A stretch of 64,000 bases of DNA from Leucogyrophana mollusca (lineage: Eukaryota > Basidiomycota > Agaricomycetes > Boletales): contig MU266416.1 in NCBI GenBank assembly GCA_021014945.1, positions 40,361 through 104,360 of the forward strand, written 5' to 3'. The notes beneath the pieces are model-generated. The model did no database searches, was not told the origin of the DNA, and saw nothing but the letters and a program-made list of their open reading frames with translations. Both the position numbers and the translations under genes were made by a program. Positions 37,878-48,387 of the stretch are shown one piece after another; position 1 is the stretch's first letter, and the number at the start of each line of letters is the position of its first letter.

Positions 37878-38454
37878 TTTGGGTACCTCGTCGCGTCGGT
37901 AGCGGTTTGTGCAACTAGCCACTAAATAGGGGTTTGAATGAGCAGATAATTTGCTAACACTAGCGCTGAATACTTGCGTGGGGTAAGAGGATAGTCGAAA
38001 CCGTCAACACCGGGAGTACGGATGTGCAAGCATTTCTCGAGAATCACGGTCGAGGCAAAGGCCGACGTTTCCAGGAGAATGTCGGATACTCGGTTCGGGA
38101 GATGCCGGCTCACTATAGCTTGACCGTAGCAGACAGTTGTCCGTTCACAATTTGCTTTCGACAGACTTTTGTGTCCAAGGTTCAAGTACTCAAGGTCGGG
38201 GCCCGAAGCCTTCACAGCCCAAAAATCGGACCTTTGGACTCCTGAATCCATCTATCTGAATCCCGGACCGCTGGTATCAATTTAACGCTGGGTGCCCAAG
38301 CCAAAAAACATTTACAGATATGATCTCCAGTATTGGCTCTGCAGTTGCATCTAAGAAATCCGCGCATCCAAGACTAATAATATACCTCTATCATCCCCTC
38401 GCCGCCCTAACATTCTAGCACCAGGCACGCTCAAACAAAAGACAAGACGCCCAA
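37878..38454. other. Intergenic region
   Basis: A minus-strand frame of 109 codons (37922-38251) ends next to the tandem pair but shows no similarity to it. Nothing else seen. Confidence 0.4.
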
Positions 38455-39324
38455 TCACAGTCCACCGAAAGCAGCCTGGACGAACAGCTCCTCATTATCC
38501 ATCTCGCTCGCAGGTGAAGGTAACTTCATCCTCAAGCTCCTCTCCCAGTCTTCGTCCACCGGCGTATCTGCGACGTATATCGGAAAGCGCAGCCACGGCC
38601 CGTCTCCCTCCACGATCCCGGAAATGCAGACAAGGGCAACGCCCACCCCGCCCCTCGACCAAACGTGCGCCTGGTCCCACTGCAGGCTCTCTCTGAACCT
38701 CTCTGCATGCGCTTCGGGCGCCCTGCCGAGGAATTCATCGAGCGGAAGGACGGTCGCCTGTCTGAGTGCGAAGAACGCGTGAGTTTTGATTTGGCTAAGA
38801 GGCCGTATCCCGCCTGCGACAACCGCCAATGTGATTTCGAGGACGTGTGTCAGGCAGCGATCGGGCTCGGTTTGCAGTCTTAGGGCATTGATGGCGGTAT
38901 CGACGAGCAGGGAGTGGTGTGCCTATCGTTTTCGCGTCAGCGCAGACTTGGACTTTTACGACAAGCTTACTTGCCTCATTCCATAATACCAGGGGATAAT
39001 GCTTTGGCCCTATGAAAGGCATTTCCAGCGAAACATTCGTCAACATTCGTGCATTCTGCATGTCTATGTTGTGGGCGGCGACCAGATCGAACTTGCAGAA
39101 CTCCTTGTGTTTAGCGAGTTTCGCAAGCTGGCACTCTCGGCTCTGTCAAGTCATGAGGCACTATTAGCGAGCTGCGCTTGAGAGAAAGGGACTTGGGATA
39201 CGCAGAACAGAACTCGCATGCACCGGGAGCAGCGTTTGAGGACAATGGTAGGGCGCTGTTCTTTCTTGCAGCACATGAAGCATCGATCAGCAAACAACCT
39301 TTGCGTAGTGGTCTGTGAGGACAT
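38455..39324 (-). CDS. MYND-type zinc-finger protein, intact copy A
   Basis: Protein of about 230 residues with an N-terminal MYND zinc finger, a protein-interaction module. MSSQTTTQRLFADR starts at ATG 39322-39324. Zinc ligands are CFMC, then CSRC, FC (intron gtatcc...gacag), SREC and HKEFC. Next come KFDLVAAHNIDMQNARMLTN, EMPFIGPKHYPLVLWNEA, a second intron, LLVDTAINALRLQTEPDRCL, IRPLSQIKTHAFFALRQATV and WLRFPIYVADTPVDEDW, ending VQAAFGGL at 38455. All exons are open. Two damaged copies (39550-40293 and 46790-47320) lie on the same strand. The C-terminal domain is of unknown function. Confidence 0.75.
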
Positions 39325-39549
39325 GATGGTGGTATGTTGGTAAGGAGAGGGACAGATGTGTTTCAGACCTCTGCTTGAACTGGAACTTGCCTTCTAGCTT
39401 TTCAGGAGCTATTCCTCCCGCCACCGCCACGGATCCCTTTTCGCTTCCGCCTTTGGAGCATGCTTTCAGCGAGCCAAATCAATTTGAAGGATCAAGGTAT
39501 AGTTCGCGGCCGTTGGCGCGTTAACGAGAGACTGCGGTGCCGCATACAT

Positions 39550-40293
39550 TCAGAATAAAGACATCGCAGCTATGAATTCGGGGACACAGTCGGAATCTAT
39601 AGCAGCCTGGGCGAAAATCTCTTCGTCGTCGAGCTTGTTCGCCCGCGAAGGCAACCGCTTCCTCAACGTCCCACCCAGTCATCGTCCGCTGGAGTATCAG
39701 TACGGTAAATAGGAAAGCGCAACCAAGGTCCACCTTTCGCCAAGATTCCAGAGATGCGGACGAGAACGACGCCCACTCCACCCTTCGACTGGACACGAGC
39801 CTGATCGCTGTTAAATCTCTCTCTGAACTTGACCCCGTCTGCTTCAGGCACTTTGGCCATGAAGCTATCAAGCGAAACAACGCCTGCCTCCGCGAATGCG
39901 AAAAAGGAGTGGGTGGAAATTTAGCTCTGCGGCCTGATACCACCTTCGACGACCACTCTTTGGGTCTGACGAAGGGCATGTTCATTGGAGTGCCAATGAG
40001 CGACTGCGCATTTTGGACGTCGACGTTGTGTGCAGCAACGAGGTCAAATTTACAGGTTTGCTTGTGAAAAGGCCATTTCGCGAGCTGGCACTTTTTGTTC
40101 TGCCCGTGACGAGTAGATGCGCGTGCTTGAGTTCATTTTGGGGGTGAGGAAAAGAGAAGAGGCGCGCACGCAGAACAAGACCCTCTCGCACCCAGAGCAG
40201 CGTCTCAGCACGATATTGAAATGCCGTTCCCTTTGGCAGCACATGTGACAGCTATCTGGGAAAAGTACTTGTGGAGTGGTCTGTGAAGACATG
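39550..40293 (-). pseudogene. MYND-finger gene, broken copy B
   Basis: Close relative of the intact copy at 38455-39324. It starts MSSQTTPQVLFPDS (ATG 40291-40293) with all MYND ligands present after splicing (CHMC, CSGC, FC, KKCQ, HKQTC). Then it is damaged: about 50 residues between PFVRPKEW and GGIRP are missing, a TAA stop (TTA at 39921-39923 on +) replaces the Gln of IRPLSQIK, and a one-base frameshift near DDDW separates it from the C-terminal LRKRLPSRANKLDDEEIFAQ. Its 5' part and promoter are duplicated at 46991-47665. Confidence 0.75.
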
Positions 40294-40592
40294 GTAAGCA
40301 AGTCTCGGTTGACGGGCAAGACGCCAGCTAGGATAGGGGCATCACGATAAATCCTCCCGCCCCGCCCGGACCGATCCGCCCAATGCCGATCCCTACCCAC
40401 TGAATCCCGCTTTGTCTGCCCTACCCTACCTCTGCATTTACTTCTCGAGCTGAATTGTGGGACGCGATCGCCTTGGATTCTTTTCCTAGTTCTGGTAACG
40501 GTTGGATGTCCCTCGTCAAGGTCATCGTCAATCCGAAGCTGGTGCGTTCATTCGCGCGTCAGGTCTTCAAAACCTGACCCTTCACTCCATCC
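39955..40592. repeat. Segmental duplication, left copy
   Basis: About 640 bp closely similar, in the same orientation, to 46991-47665. It includes the 5' half of MYND copy B, its promoter and sequence beyond. Near-identical stretches start at the ATG (caagtctcggttgacgggca) and continue through ttcctagttctggtaacggt to the end near cccttcactccatcc. Confidence 0.85.
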
Positions 40593-40873
40593 CTAAGTAT
40601 ATAAACCCTGGATGGGAAATTTCCCGATTCCCTGATGTCAACATGTTCAACTTTAAGCATGAGACAACCCCCTATAATAAACCAGTTATCGTGGGATAGC
40701 CAGGCGGGGAACAGACGTCCAAGGACAAAGTAGTGCTACCTCGGTCTTCATTCGGCTACCGTCACAAGATCTTAGCAATACGATGGCTAAACTGCGGGTG
40801 AGCCAATGTGTGTCCATAGGTAAGATGTGTAATCGTTCCAATCATGACAACTTCACGAGTAACGACAGCACAT
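40593..40873. other. Spacer beside HET gene
   Basis: Starts with a TATA-like gtatataaac just beyond the duplication end. I see no gene downstream of it on the plus strand; the HET gene ends on the minus strand at 40874. Confidence 0.4.
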
Positions 40874-42463
40874 TCATTCGACGACAATCATCCGTGATGT
40901 ATGCAGTCGACGCGCCGATGCATCTTGGATGGGCTGGGCAACGATACGGTGTACGGTGAGGACCCTCCTGCACGGTACAGTCACGCCCTGGGAAGCCTGC
41001 TCTAGCAACACCGCAACGAAGGGCTTCAAGTAGAGTGCCTTGACATCGCGTTCCGTAAAACCACCCAACGCCACTCCAGACTGCAAGAAATCGACCTCGC
41101 GCAGGCGGACGAGGATGTAGTTCCATTGACGGCGCTCTTCTGGCTGGACATGGAGTCTCTGCAAAGTGGTGATCGTCATCTTCTGCAAGTCCTGTGCATG
41201 GATGTCGTACTGGTAGCAATCGACAGGTGGCTTGACCACATTCGACGTGGGAACGATGCGGTCGACGCGGTATGAGCCGAGAGTTACGCGCAGCTTCCCG
41301 TTTGCAATGAAGTGGCCAGTAGGTGCCTCGAAGTGTTCACCACCTATGAATTGGCCCAACACCTTTAACGTGAACGCGAGCGACTCTCTGCGAGACGTAC
41401 GACTCGTCTGTGCAGCCGATGCGTCTGTGATGCGGGTTGACACGATGGGCAGCACGTCGTGTAGGAGCATGAACGGCTCCTCCGAGAAACAGTTGGGTTG
41501 CGATGCCAAAAAGCTGTTGAGGGTCGAAGGACGCCCCACCCAATCGAAGAGACTCGTATCGTCGCTGTGCTTCATAATCTCTTCTTGAAGCCGAGTAAAC
41601 GCTCTCTCCCGCTCTCCGTAAAGAATAGGAAGATGGACGCCAAAGATGCCCATGAGGCAGTACGCCATATCCTCAATCTTCGTAGTATTTCGGTCAGATA
41701 ACCATCGAAATTTCTCCCGCACTCTATCCGTCCCGGGAATGAAACTAATCATATCCCGTTCATCGACTTTTGTCGCGTCACTGATCAATTTCCTCAACTC
41801 CGGGATTGACTTGTCGTTGTCAGCGAGAGAGACAGCGCGGGGGTAATAAAGCGACCAGTTGGCCAGGTAGAACTGGATCACCGAGGGTGCGAGTAGCTCA
41901 TGCACGGTCCACCCCCTCTTGAACCACTCACTCACGTGGAAGGCATTAGGGCTCGGCTGGGCGACGTCCGCCAAGTACACGATGGTGATCGCCGAGTTGC
42001 GGTACCAGTGGAAGCTGGAGTTGATGGATTCCTGGAGCTCTGCGCTGCTCGACGTGTCGATGCAGCACGTGTCAGCCCAGGCCCAGTTGAGCCCAAGAGA
42101 TTTAGCTGTCCTGCAGAAGCCTTTGAGTTTCTCGACTCCATCGGACGAGGGCAGCTGGTAAACGCTGGTCCCCTTGAGCTCGTGGTACTGGACGTCGCTT
42201 CTACCACGTCTGTGAGATAGCATGGCAAATGCGGTCCAAGAGCACACAGCAACCTCGATGGCCTTTGAGATGTTCACGTTGCTCTCGCTAGATGTGTTCA
42301 GCTTCCCCAGAGAGACGTACTCTGGGGATTGCGCGAACATGTAAGGGATCTCGCTACTGGAGTACACCTTCCCATCTTCCAAGTTTATCAGGGACAACGG
42401 GATTTTGTCATCGACAACGCGCTGGACGACGGATAAGAGGTGGAAGGGGAGGCTTTCGGGCAT
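40874..42463 (-). CDS. HET-domain protein 1 (heterokaryon incompatibility type)
   Basis: Intronless frame of 529 residues, ATG at 42461-42463. HET domains act in non-self recognition and regulated cell death in filamentous fungi; they belong to the TIR-like fold group (known of the family). Motifs: LPLLSV-type start, IPLSLINLEDGKVYSS, AMLSHRRG (normally SHRWG), GFCRTAKSLGLNWAWADTCC, SSSAELQESINSSFHWYRNS, ITIVYLADV, WFKRGWTVHELLAPSVIQFY and TKIEDMAYCLMGIFGVHLPI, then LYGERERAFTRLQEEIMKHS. The C-terminal part (RVLTVHRIVAQP) matches the paired gene. No transmembrane segment or partner domain (NACHT, WD40) is seen. Head-to-head with HET gene 2. The Trp of SHRWG is replaced by Arg here. Confidence 0.9.
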   Translation of the reverse strand: MPESLPFHLLSVVQRVVDDKIPLSLINLEDGKVYSSSEIPYMFAQSPEYVSLGKLNTSSESNVNISKAIEVAVCSWTAFAMLSHRRGRSDVQYHELKGTSVYQLPSSDGVEKLKGFCRTAKSLGLNWAWADTCCIDTSSSAELQESINSSFHWYRNSAITIVYLADVAQPSPNAFHVSEWFKRGWTVHELLAPSVIQFYLANWSLYYPRAVSLADNDKSIPELRKLISDATKVDERDMISFIPGTDRVREKFRWLSDRNTTKIEDMAYCLMGIFGVHLPILYGERERAFTRLQEEIMKHSDDTSLFDWVGRPSTLNSFLASQPNCFSEEPFMLLHDVLPIVSTRITDASAAQTSRTSRRESLAFTLKVLGQFIGGEHFEAPTGHFIANGKLRVTLGSYRVDRIVPTSNVVKPPVDCYQYDIHAQDLQKMTITTLQRLHVQPEERRQWNYILVRLREVDFLQSGVALGGFTERDVKALYLKPFVAVLLEQASQGVTVPCRRVLTVHRIVAQPIQDASARRLHTSRMIVVE

Positions 42464-43426
42464 GACGGTTGTCTCCTGGGCATTGCTGGTCCCGAATACT
42501 TCGGGGTCGACCTGGAATTCCCGTAGGATGCGTCAGCACTCGTTTTGTTGGCAGCTGGTTTTGGAAAGCGAAGACGCCGTAGCTGCCGCCCAAGCGGTTA
42601 TTAGCTTGGTGAGTATAGGTGCATGTACATACTACAACCTAAGGATCGCGAAACGAGATTTCAAGTTAGACACGGACTCACGGATGGCTCCAGTGACGAA
42701 ACATCAACAGCAGTCTTCTTCTGCCATTACAGGTCAGCGACAAGCAAGCTAAATCCGCAAACTCCCAGACTTACAGGTGGAAACTTGGAGTCTTTCGCTG
42801 CAGGAGTCACGGAATCGCCAACTGGCTTCAGGATCATTCTAAATAACGACGGCTACAAGTCTTGACGCGTGACGATGAGTCCTTGGTTCTGAGGAGACCC
42901 GAAACTGTCAGAGGCTCTTCCTGCCTCCAAGTTGATATGGATTCATGGAAGATGAGCTTTACGTTGATAAATTATGCTGTTCGGCTCACATTAGCCTACA
43001 GGCTGCAGCATGCTTATGATTCGTACTTCTCGCATCAAGTTCTGGTCCTCGTGTTCACCAGGTGGTCCTATCACTTCGTAAGTTATAATTCCTCTCTCAA
43101 TCATTCAGACAGCTAGAAAACGGACCAACGCAGACACCCTCTACAAGTGCAAAAACGTTACGGTCACTTCACTTCAAGAGGTCTCACAAACGACACATTA
43201 TAATATCAACAGGTGACTTGTTCTCTTTCGTTTCAACTAGGCAAGTTCTACAGCGTCGATATCCTCCAGGTCAGACCCTTGATGAACGCAAACACGGCTG
43301 GAACACTTGTACCGTTACACCACGTATCAGAAGGTCAGTTGCAGCAGCAATGACGTTGATGTGTTCACAAGCTAATCAGATTCATTCTATTCCATAGTCA
43401 CTCAGAAGCGTTTCTAATTTGGACCC
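42464..43426. promoter_or_regulatory. Shared 5' region of the divergent HET pair
   Basis: 963 bp between the two divergent HET start codons. It contains a TATA-like attataatatc near 43199. Plus-strand frames at 42405-42865 and 42862-43116 are short and unassignable. No repeat found. Confidence 0.4.
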
Positions 43427-45049
43427 ATGGCGTCTCGCCATGTTAACCCGATCGGCACTGTTGTCCAGCACATACTAGAGTCACGAATCTCCAGTGTTCC
43501 GTTGCGCTTGATCAACGTCGAGGACGGAATGCTCTACTCCAGCAGCACATTCGAAGAGTCGTTTAAGGCCTCGCGGGATTACGCCCAACTAATACAAGCG
43601 GACATTTCTCGTTCCTCTGATGCCGCGACAACCGTTGTCGACTCGTACTTCTCTTACGCTATGCTATCTCATCGATGGGGAGATGGCGAGCCGACATTGC
43701 AGAGTATCAACGGCACCAGTATTTATTCCTTGGCACCCTCTATTGGAGTGCACAAACTGCAGGGGTTTTGTCGAACCGCAAAGGCACTTGGTTTTCGCTG
43801 GGCATGGAGCGATACATGTTGCATCGACAAGACGAACAGCTCTGAGCTTCAAGAGTCGATTATGACCATGTTTGATTGGTACCGGAACTCGACGATAACC
43901 CTCATATACCTCTCGGACGTTGCGGATCGCAGTCCAGGTGCGCTGCGCAGGAGCCAGTGGTTCTTCCGTGGGTGGACGCTCCAGGAACTCCTCGCCCCTC
44001 ACGTTGTGCTGTTCTACCTAAGCGACTGGTCGCTATATGTTCCCCGCAGCCGACCAGTCTTACGCGGCGACAACGACAAAACCAACCCCGAGCTCATGCA
44101 GATGTTGACCATAGCCACCGGTATCCATGGTCAGTTCCTTACCGATTTTAAACCTGGCGTAGACCACTTGCGGGAGAGATTTCGCTGGGTCTCTCGTCGA
44201 ACGACGAGGAAAGTCGAAGATATGGCATATTGCATGATGGGCATATTTGGCGTGCACTTTCCAGTGCTCTATGGAGAAAAGGAGAGAGCGTTCACGAGGT
44301 TGCAGGAGGAGATCATGAAGCTCACGGACGACACGAACCTCTTCGACTGGGTGGGACGTCCATCGAAGTTGAATAGCTGCCTAGCATCTCACCCCGGTTG
44401 CTTTGCTGAGGCCGCGGCGTCGTTGATTCCACTCGAGTCTAGCACGCCAAAAGTGACACTCAAGAACTCGGTGACTGTCCTCCAGGTTCTCCTCAGGGGT
44501 GCCACCGCCAGGGCGTTTTTCTTATTTGCTGGTCTGCCGCCCGGGCGTTTCATCGCAGGAGGGAAGTTGACGATGTTCGCTAAGAGGCACTACATTCACA
44601 AAATTGTTCTGGAGTCATCACTAGAGGGGTCTTTTGCGGGGTCTCGCCGGTACACACTTTGCGCAGAAGGTCTGAAGGATATCACAATTGTCACGGAGGA
44701 GAAGCTCGTAGAGCGCGAGTGGAAGGATCACCACCAATACATGCTGGCTCACCTCGATACCAGTGCGTTCCCGGGTGACACTGACTCCGAGTCTTCGAAG
44801 GCGCGCACGAAAGCCGTATCCACCTGGACATCTATGGCAGAGTCTGCTGGGTGGTTCAAACAGCCGTTTGTCGCATTACTGTTGGAGATATCCGATAGCC
44901 CATTGCTCTCCGACAGCCCATCGGCCACCGATGGACCATTCTCTACGTCAATATACCGAAGGGTCCCCACGCTATCTCGCATCGTTGCGTATCCGCAGCG
45001 CAAAGTTTACTGGTCTCCAAGCCACCCCTCGCTGCTAATGGTTGGATAG
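43427..45049 (+). CDS. HET-domain protein 2 (heterokaryon incompatibility type)
   Basis: Intronless frame of 540 residues, ATG 43427. It is a paralogue of HET 1 with the motifs PLRLINVEDGMLYSS, YAMLSHRWGDGEPT (intact SHRWG), GFCRTAKALGFRWAWSDTCC, SSELQESIMTMFDWYRNSTI, WFFRGWTLQELLAPHVVLFY, RKVEDMAYCMMGIFGVHFPV and LYGEKERAFTRLQEEIMK. The C-terminal half has no named domain but is shared with HET 1, including FKQPFVALLLEI and RRVPTLSRIVAYP. HET genes often come with a polymorphic partner; here the partner is a divergent paralogue. It is probably cytosolic. The decayed relic at 20.3-20.8 kb belongs to the same broad family. Confidence 0.92.
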   Translation: MASRHVNPIGTVVQHILESRISSVPLRLINVEDGMLYSSSTFEESFKASRDYAQLIQADISRSSDAATTVVDSYFSYAMLSHRWGDGEPTLQSINGTSIYSLAPSIGVHKLQGFCRTAKALGFRWAWSDTCCIDKTNSSELQESIMTMFDWYRNSTITLIYLSDVADRSPGALRRSQWFFRGWTLQELLAPHVVLFYLSDWSLYVPRSRPVLRGDNDKTNPELMQMLTIATGIHGQFLTDFKPGVDHLRERFRWVSRRTTRKVEDMAYCMMGIFGVHFPVLYGEKERAFTRLQEEIMKLTDDTNLFDWVGRPSKLNSCLASHPGCFAEAAASLIPLESSTPKVTLKNSVTVLQVLLRGATARAFFLFAGLPPGRFIAGGKLTMFAKRHYIHKIVLESSLEGSFAGSRRYTLCAEGLKDITIVTEEKLVEREWKDHHQYMLAHLDTSAFPGDTDSESSKARTKAVSTWTSMAESAGWFKQPFVALLLEISDSPLLSDSPSATDGPFSTSIYRRVPTLSRIVAYPQRKVYWSPSHPSLLMVG

Positions 45050-45626
45050 TTGTACTTAGGTGCCGAGACTGTTCGAAATGTCTGCGTTTATTGTCAATGT
45101 CGTTCTGTATACCAAAGCTTTTGGACATTAGCGGCTGAATACGGTATATGAGACGAAAGTCACTCGTAGCCAGAACGAGTGACTTTCTACGTTCGCGCGT
45201 GCTCGGCGTAATTTGGCAGTCTCTGGGTGGCTTCGCCTACGTTGACATAGTCTCGGTTCCAGTCGCTCTAGGAAGTGCGGATAAAATCCGAGGCGCTGTT
45301 TCTTCTCCCAAGCGCCCGCTCCAGTTGTTTTTAACTCCTCTTCCCAAAACGTCTGGTATCGAGACTAACGTTGATACATTATGTATCGTTACTCAAAAGC
45401 TTTTGAGTAGCATCTTGTTCCAGTGTGGCTGCGACGAATCCGCCAGCGGGCTTCCCGCCCAGTGGCTCCTCGCTTATCCAAGCTCACACTTGGCTTACGC
45501 CCAGCCCATCGGTCGTATCTCATTGTTTCATGTCGCACTGCAAGACGAAGCTGGAAGCCGAATACTGGCCTCGTTGCATCACATAACCTTACGCACCCGA
45601 GTAAGAGCCCTGAGCGCTGGAAGACC
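45050..45626. other. Intergenic region with long chance ORF
   Basis: 3' flank of HET 2. A plus-strand frame 45148-45777 (209 codons) runs through the TATA box and start codon of the next gene in another frame and has no family match, so I do not call it. Confidence 0.45.
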
Positions 45627-45634
45627 TATAAAAG
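45627..45634 (+). promoter_or_regulatory. TATA box of small membrane protein gene
   Basis: TATAAAAG, 78 nt upstream of the ATG at 45712, which has a good start context (ccgacaccATGGG). Confidence 0.55.
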
Positions 45635-45711
45635 ACCGGGCCCAGTCGCACGCAATCAAAATCGCTCAAGCTACTGAGCATCTCCGGCTGCAGACAGGCT
45701 CCACCGACACC

Positions 45712-46420
45712 ATGGGACTTTTTGATAGTTTTTTTCGTGTTTTCCGTGCAGCCGTTTATGGTTTGTTTACCTGGTAATCTGTCGTCCAGCTGCTCACTGG
45801 CACATTCCTTTTTGTACTTAGTGTTTGGATCGGTTCTGGCTTTCGTGATGATCGGTCTATCTGCACACCTTCGATCGTTGATATCCGACAATACGTCCTC
45901 GCTCGCTGGTTATCGATCCATCTTCACGACGTCCAGCAAGCTAGGGCTTGCCACAGGTATCACAACCGCGGTGGCTTTTCCGACATTGTGAGTGCTCAAC
46001 TTTGGGAAGGGAGTGGGATCGTGATTCAGTAGTCACGTTCACTGGGCAGACTTCTCATCGGTTGCTACCGGCGTGGTTGGCGTATCAACTGTGGATTCTT
46101 CCAGTGCTTGTGTGTCAGTGCGTACACATGGCACTCGTTTGATTCAGTGACATTTGAGCCTAATTATTATGTCTGCAGTGTTAATCGAGTTCCTGTGGCT
46201 ATTTACGGGAGTCTACACGGCTAAGAACTTGCACGCTTGTGCTCAAACAGACAGTGAGTGTGGCTTTCAAGTTTCGCGGTAATGAGGCTGACGATATCAT
46301 TTGTGTTGCCCCACCCACCTCAGTTCCGGGATCTATGTGTACCTTGTCGATGACCTTGGTGGTGCTCTCGTTGATCCAAGGGGGAAGCGGTATGTCGCCG
46401 CACTGAACTTCAGCTGACTC
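45712..46420 (+). CDS. Small MARVEL-like multi-pass membrane protein
   Basis: Short spliced gene. MGLFDSFFRVFRAAVY joins across a gtttgt...acttag intron to VFGSVLAFVMIGLSAHLRSL, then STSS-type loop GYRSIFTTSSKLGLATGITT and AVAFPTL. A later exon gives LIEFLWLFTGVYTAKNLHAC. The pattern of hydrophobic segments with an early GLSAHL motif recalls the small tetraspan (MARVEL-like) membrane proteins common in Agaricomycetes. The middle exon (about 46020-46110) and the 3' end (about 46322-46420) are uncertain. Function unknown. It lies inside the segment bracketed by the direct duplication. Confidence 0.45.
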
Positions 46421-46789
46421 ACCCACCCGTAACCTAATGCTTATTCCTGGTTATAAGCTTGTCTTTTCGTTGTGATAATCTGGCTGCATATCATGGCGGA
46501 AGTTATGATAAAACGACGGGGCTTTGTAGCATTATGGGAACCGATTTAGTTGGGCGATGCCGGCGTCTGTCTGCATGGCACAGCGAGCGGCGGCTGGGGA
46601 TTGGTTTATGTGGTAGGTCATGCTCTGTGTTTGACTGCGAAGGTATACAAACTAATTTCTCGAGCTAGTTTGTCTCTCGGTTGTTTTCGAGATGACCCTG
46701 ACTCTAGGTGATGGACAAGAGATGGCTATATGACCATCTACACTGCTAATAGTAAGGCGAGTATTGTAGATACCTTGTTGATACTTATG
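46421..46789. other. Intergenic region
   Basis: Between the small membrane protein gene and MYND copy C. Nothing recognised. Confidence 0.4.
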
Positions 46790-47320
46790 TGTTGTTCTAA
46801 CCACCTGTGATGGGTAAGGTCAAGCGGAGTGCGAGAAGGAACTCCGAGAGATCGAGGTCCGTCTTCAGTCTCAGGGCGTTGACGGCAGTGTCGACGAGGA
46901 GGAAATGGTTTACCGTCGAGCGTCAAGTACGCGTTCGCTAATCGACGCTGGGATTTCTGAGAAACCTACCTCGACCCACAACATCAGTGGGTACTCTTTG
47001 GTCCAACGAAGGGCAAGTCCATTGGGTACCAATGAGCGGATTTGCACGTCGATGTTGTATGCAACAATGAGGTCAAATTTGCAGAAGTGCTTGTGAAAAG
47101 GCTATTTCGCGAGCTGGCACTTTTTGTTCTGCCCGAGACGAGTAGATGTGCGTGCTTGAGTTCATCTGGGGGTAGGGAAAAGAGAAAAGGCACACGTACA
47201 GAATGAGACCCTCTTGCACCCAGAGCGGCGTCTCAGCACGATGTTGAGACGCTGTTCCCTTTGGCAGCACATGTAACAGCGATCTGCGAGAAGTACTTGT
47301 GGAGTGGTCTGTGAAGACAT
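46790..47320 (-). pseudogene. MYND-finger gene, broken copy C
   Basis: Third copy of the MYND gene. It starts MSSQTTPQVLLADR (ATG 47318-47320) and keeps CYMC, but the next ligand pair reads RSGC (first Cys lost to Arg). The second exon carries an in-frame TAG where copies A and B encode Lys-Trp or Lys-Leu (KCQLAK then stop). Downstream it still aligns with copy A (FHKHFCKFDLIVAYNIDV; LLVDTAVNALRLKTDLDL) and then breaks off at about 46800, before the IRPLSQ block. Confidence 0.75.
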
Positions 47321-47665
47321 GGTAAGCAAGTCTCGGTTGACGGGCAAGACGCCAGCTAGGATAGGGGCATCACGATAAATCCTCCCGCCCCGCCCGGACC
47401 GACCCGCTCAACGCCGATTCCTACCAGTACCACTGAATCCCGCTTCAGACGCCACACCCATCTCTACCTCTACATATACATCTCGAGCTGAGTTGTGGGA
47501 CACAATTGCCTTGGATTACTTTCCTAGTTCTGGTAACGGTTGGATGGCATGGCCGTGAGATCCAGACTACAAAAGGCCCGACGACTCGTTAAGCTCATCG
47601 TCAAACCGAAGCCGGTGCGTTCATTCGCGTGCCAGGTATTCAAAGCCTGACCCTTCACTCCATCC
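46991..47665. repeat. Segmental duplication, right copy
   Basis: Same orientation and order as 39955-40592, with about 40 extra bases near 47550-47590. Together the copies enclose the HET pair and the small membrane protein gene, about 7.0 kb apart. Confidence 0.85.
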
Positions 47666-48387
47666 AGTCTTTCGAGATCCCGCCCTCGCGTCCAGATTAT
47701 CTGCACATGCATCCATATCCCGGCCAAGGTCGTGTCTTGTGCAGTTGTTACGTCGCGCAGCAGCGTTGATGCTTTTATTGTATCAGCCACACACGTCGCG
47801 TATGAAATCCCCAAGGACACCCCTGCACGTACCTCCGCCTATTACTGCTCTCCTACCGACAGCTACGTACATCGAAGATCTCATGGGTATACACACGGGC
47901 CTCTGCCGTCGCTCAAGGTACGTGCCCTTCTTCTTTCGATCAGAATTAGCATATATGCATACTGTACTCCACAGTCGGTGTCCCCGCTTCGATTTGGACG
48001 ACTTTTGAACAGAAACAACCCGAACACACCGGTTGGCCACGCGTCCCTCACGATACTATTCCTACTGACGCATATACGCAGACTCGGACGCCTACGAGAT
48101 CGGTGAAGGAGGTACGCGTGTACCATGTGCTGCGCGTTATCCTCGTCTTATGAGATTGACGGGCCCGAGCGCAGCGGAATCTTGGCTTTAGCCCGACACC
48201 CAAAGGCCGCACCCGTCTGAAGCGCAGCCCCGGCCGAAATGACGTTTGGAGCCATTTACACTCGCTCATTCGAATGCTGACGTTCAAACCCGGCCCCTCT
48301 CTTCCTTTCTAGGCCCCGCCCTGCGAGCTCTGTACCGGAGGCGACGCCGGGCCCTCCCTGGCGTCACAGCCATGCTTTGATACGACA
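47666..48387. other. Intergenic region
   Basis: Short overlapping frames on both strands; no recognised feature. Confidence 0.4.

Noticed and set aside
37922..38251. 109-codon minus ORF as a third tandem paralogue
   Set aside because: Adjacent to the pair but shows none of their shared residues.
41900..42220. 106-codon ORF opposite HET 1
   Set aside because: Frame shadow of the conserved HET coding sequence.
45148..45777. 209-codon plus-strand ORF
   Set aside because: No family motif, and it contains the TATA box and start codon of a better-supported gene in another frame.
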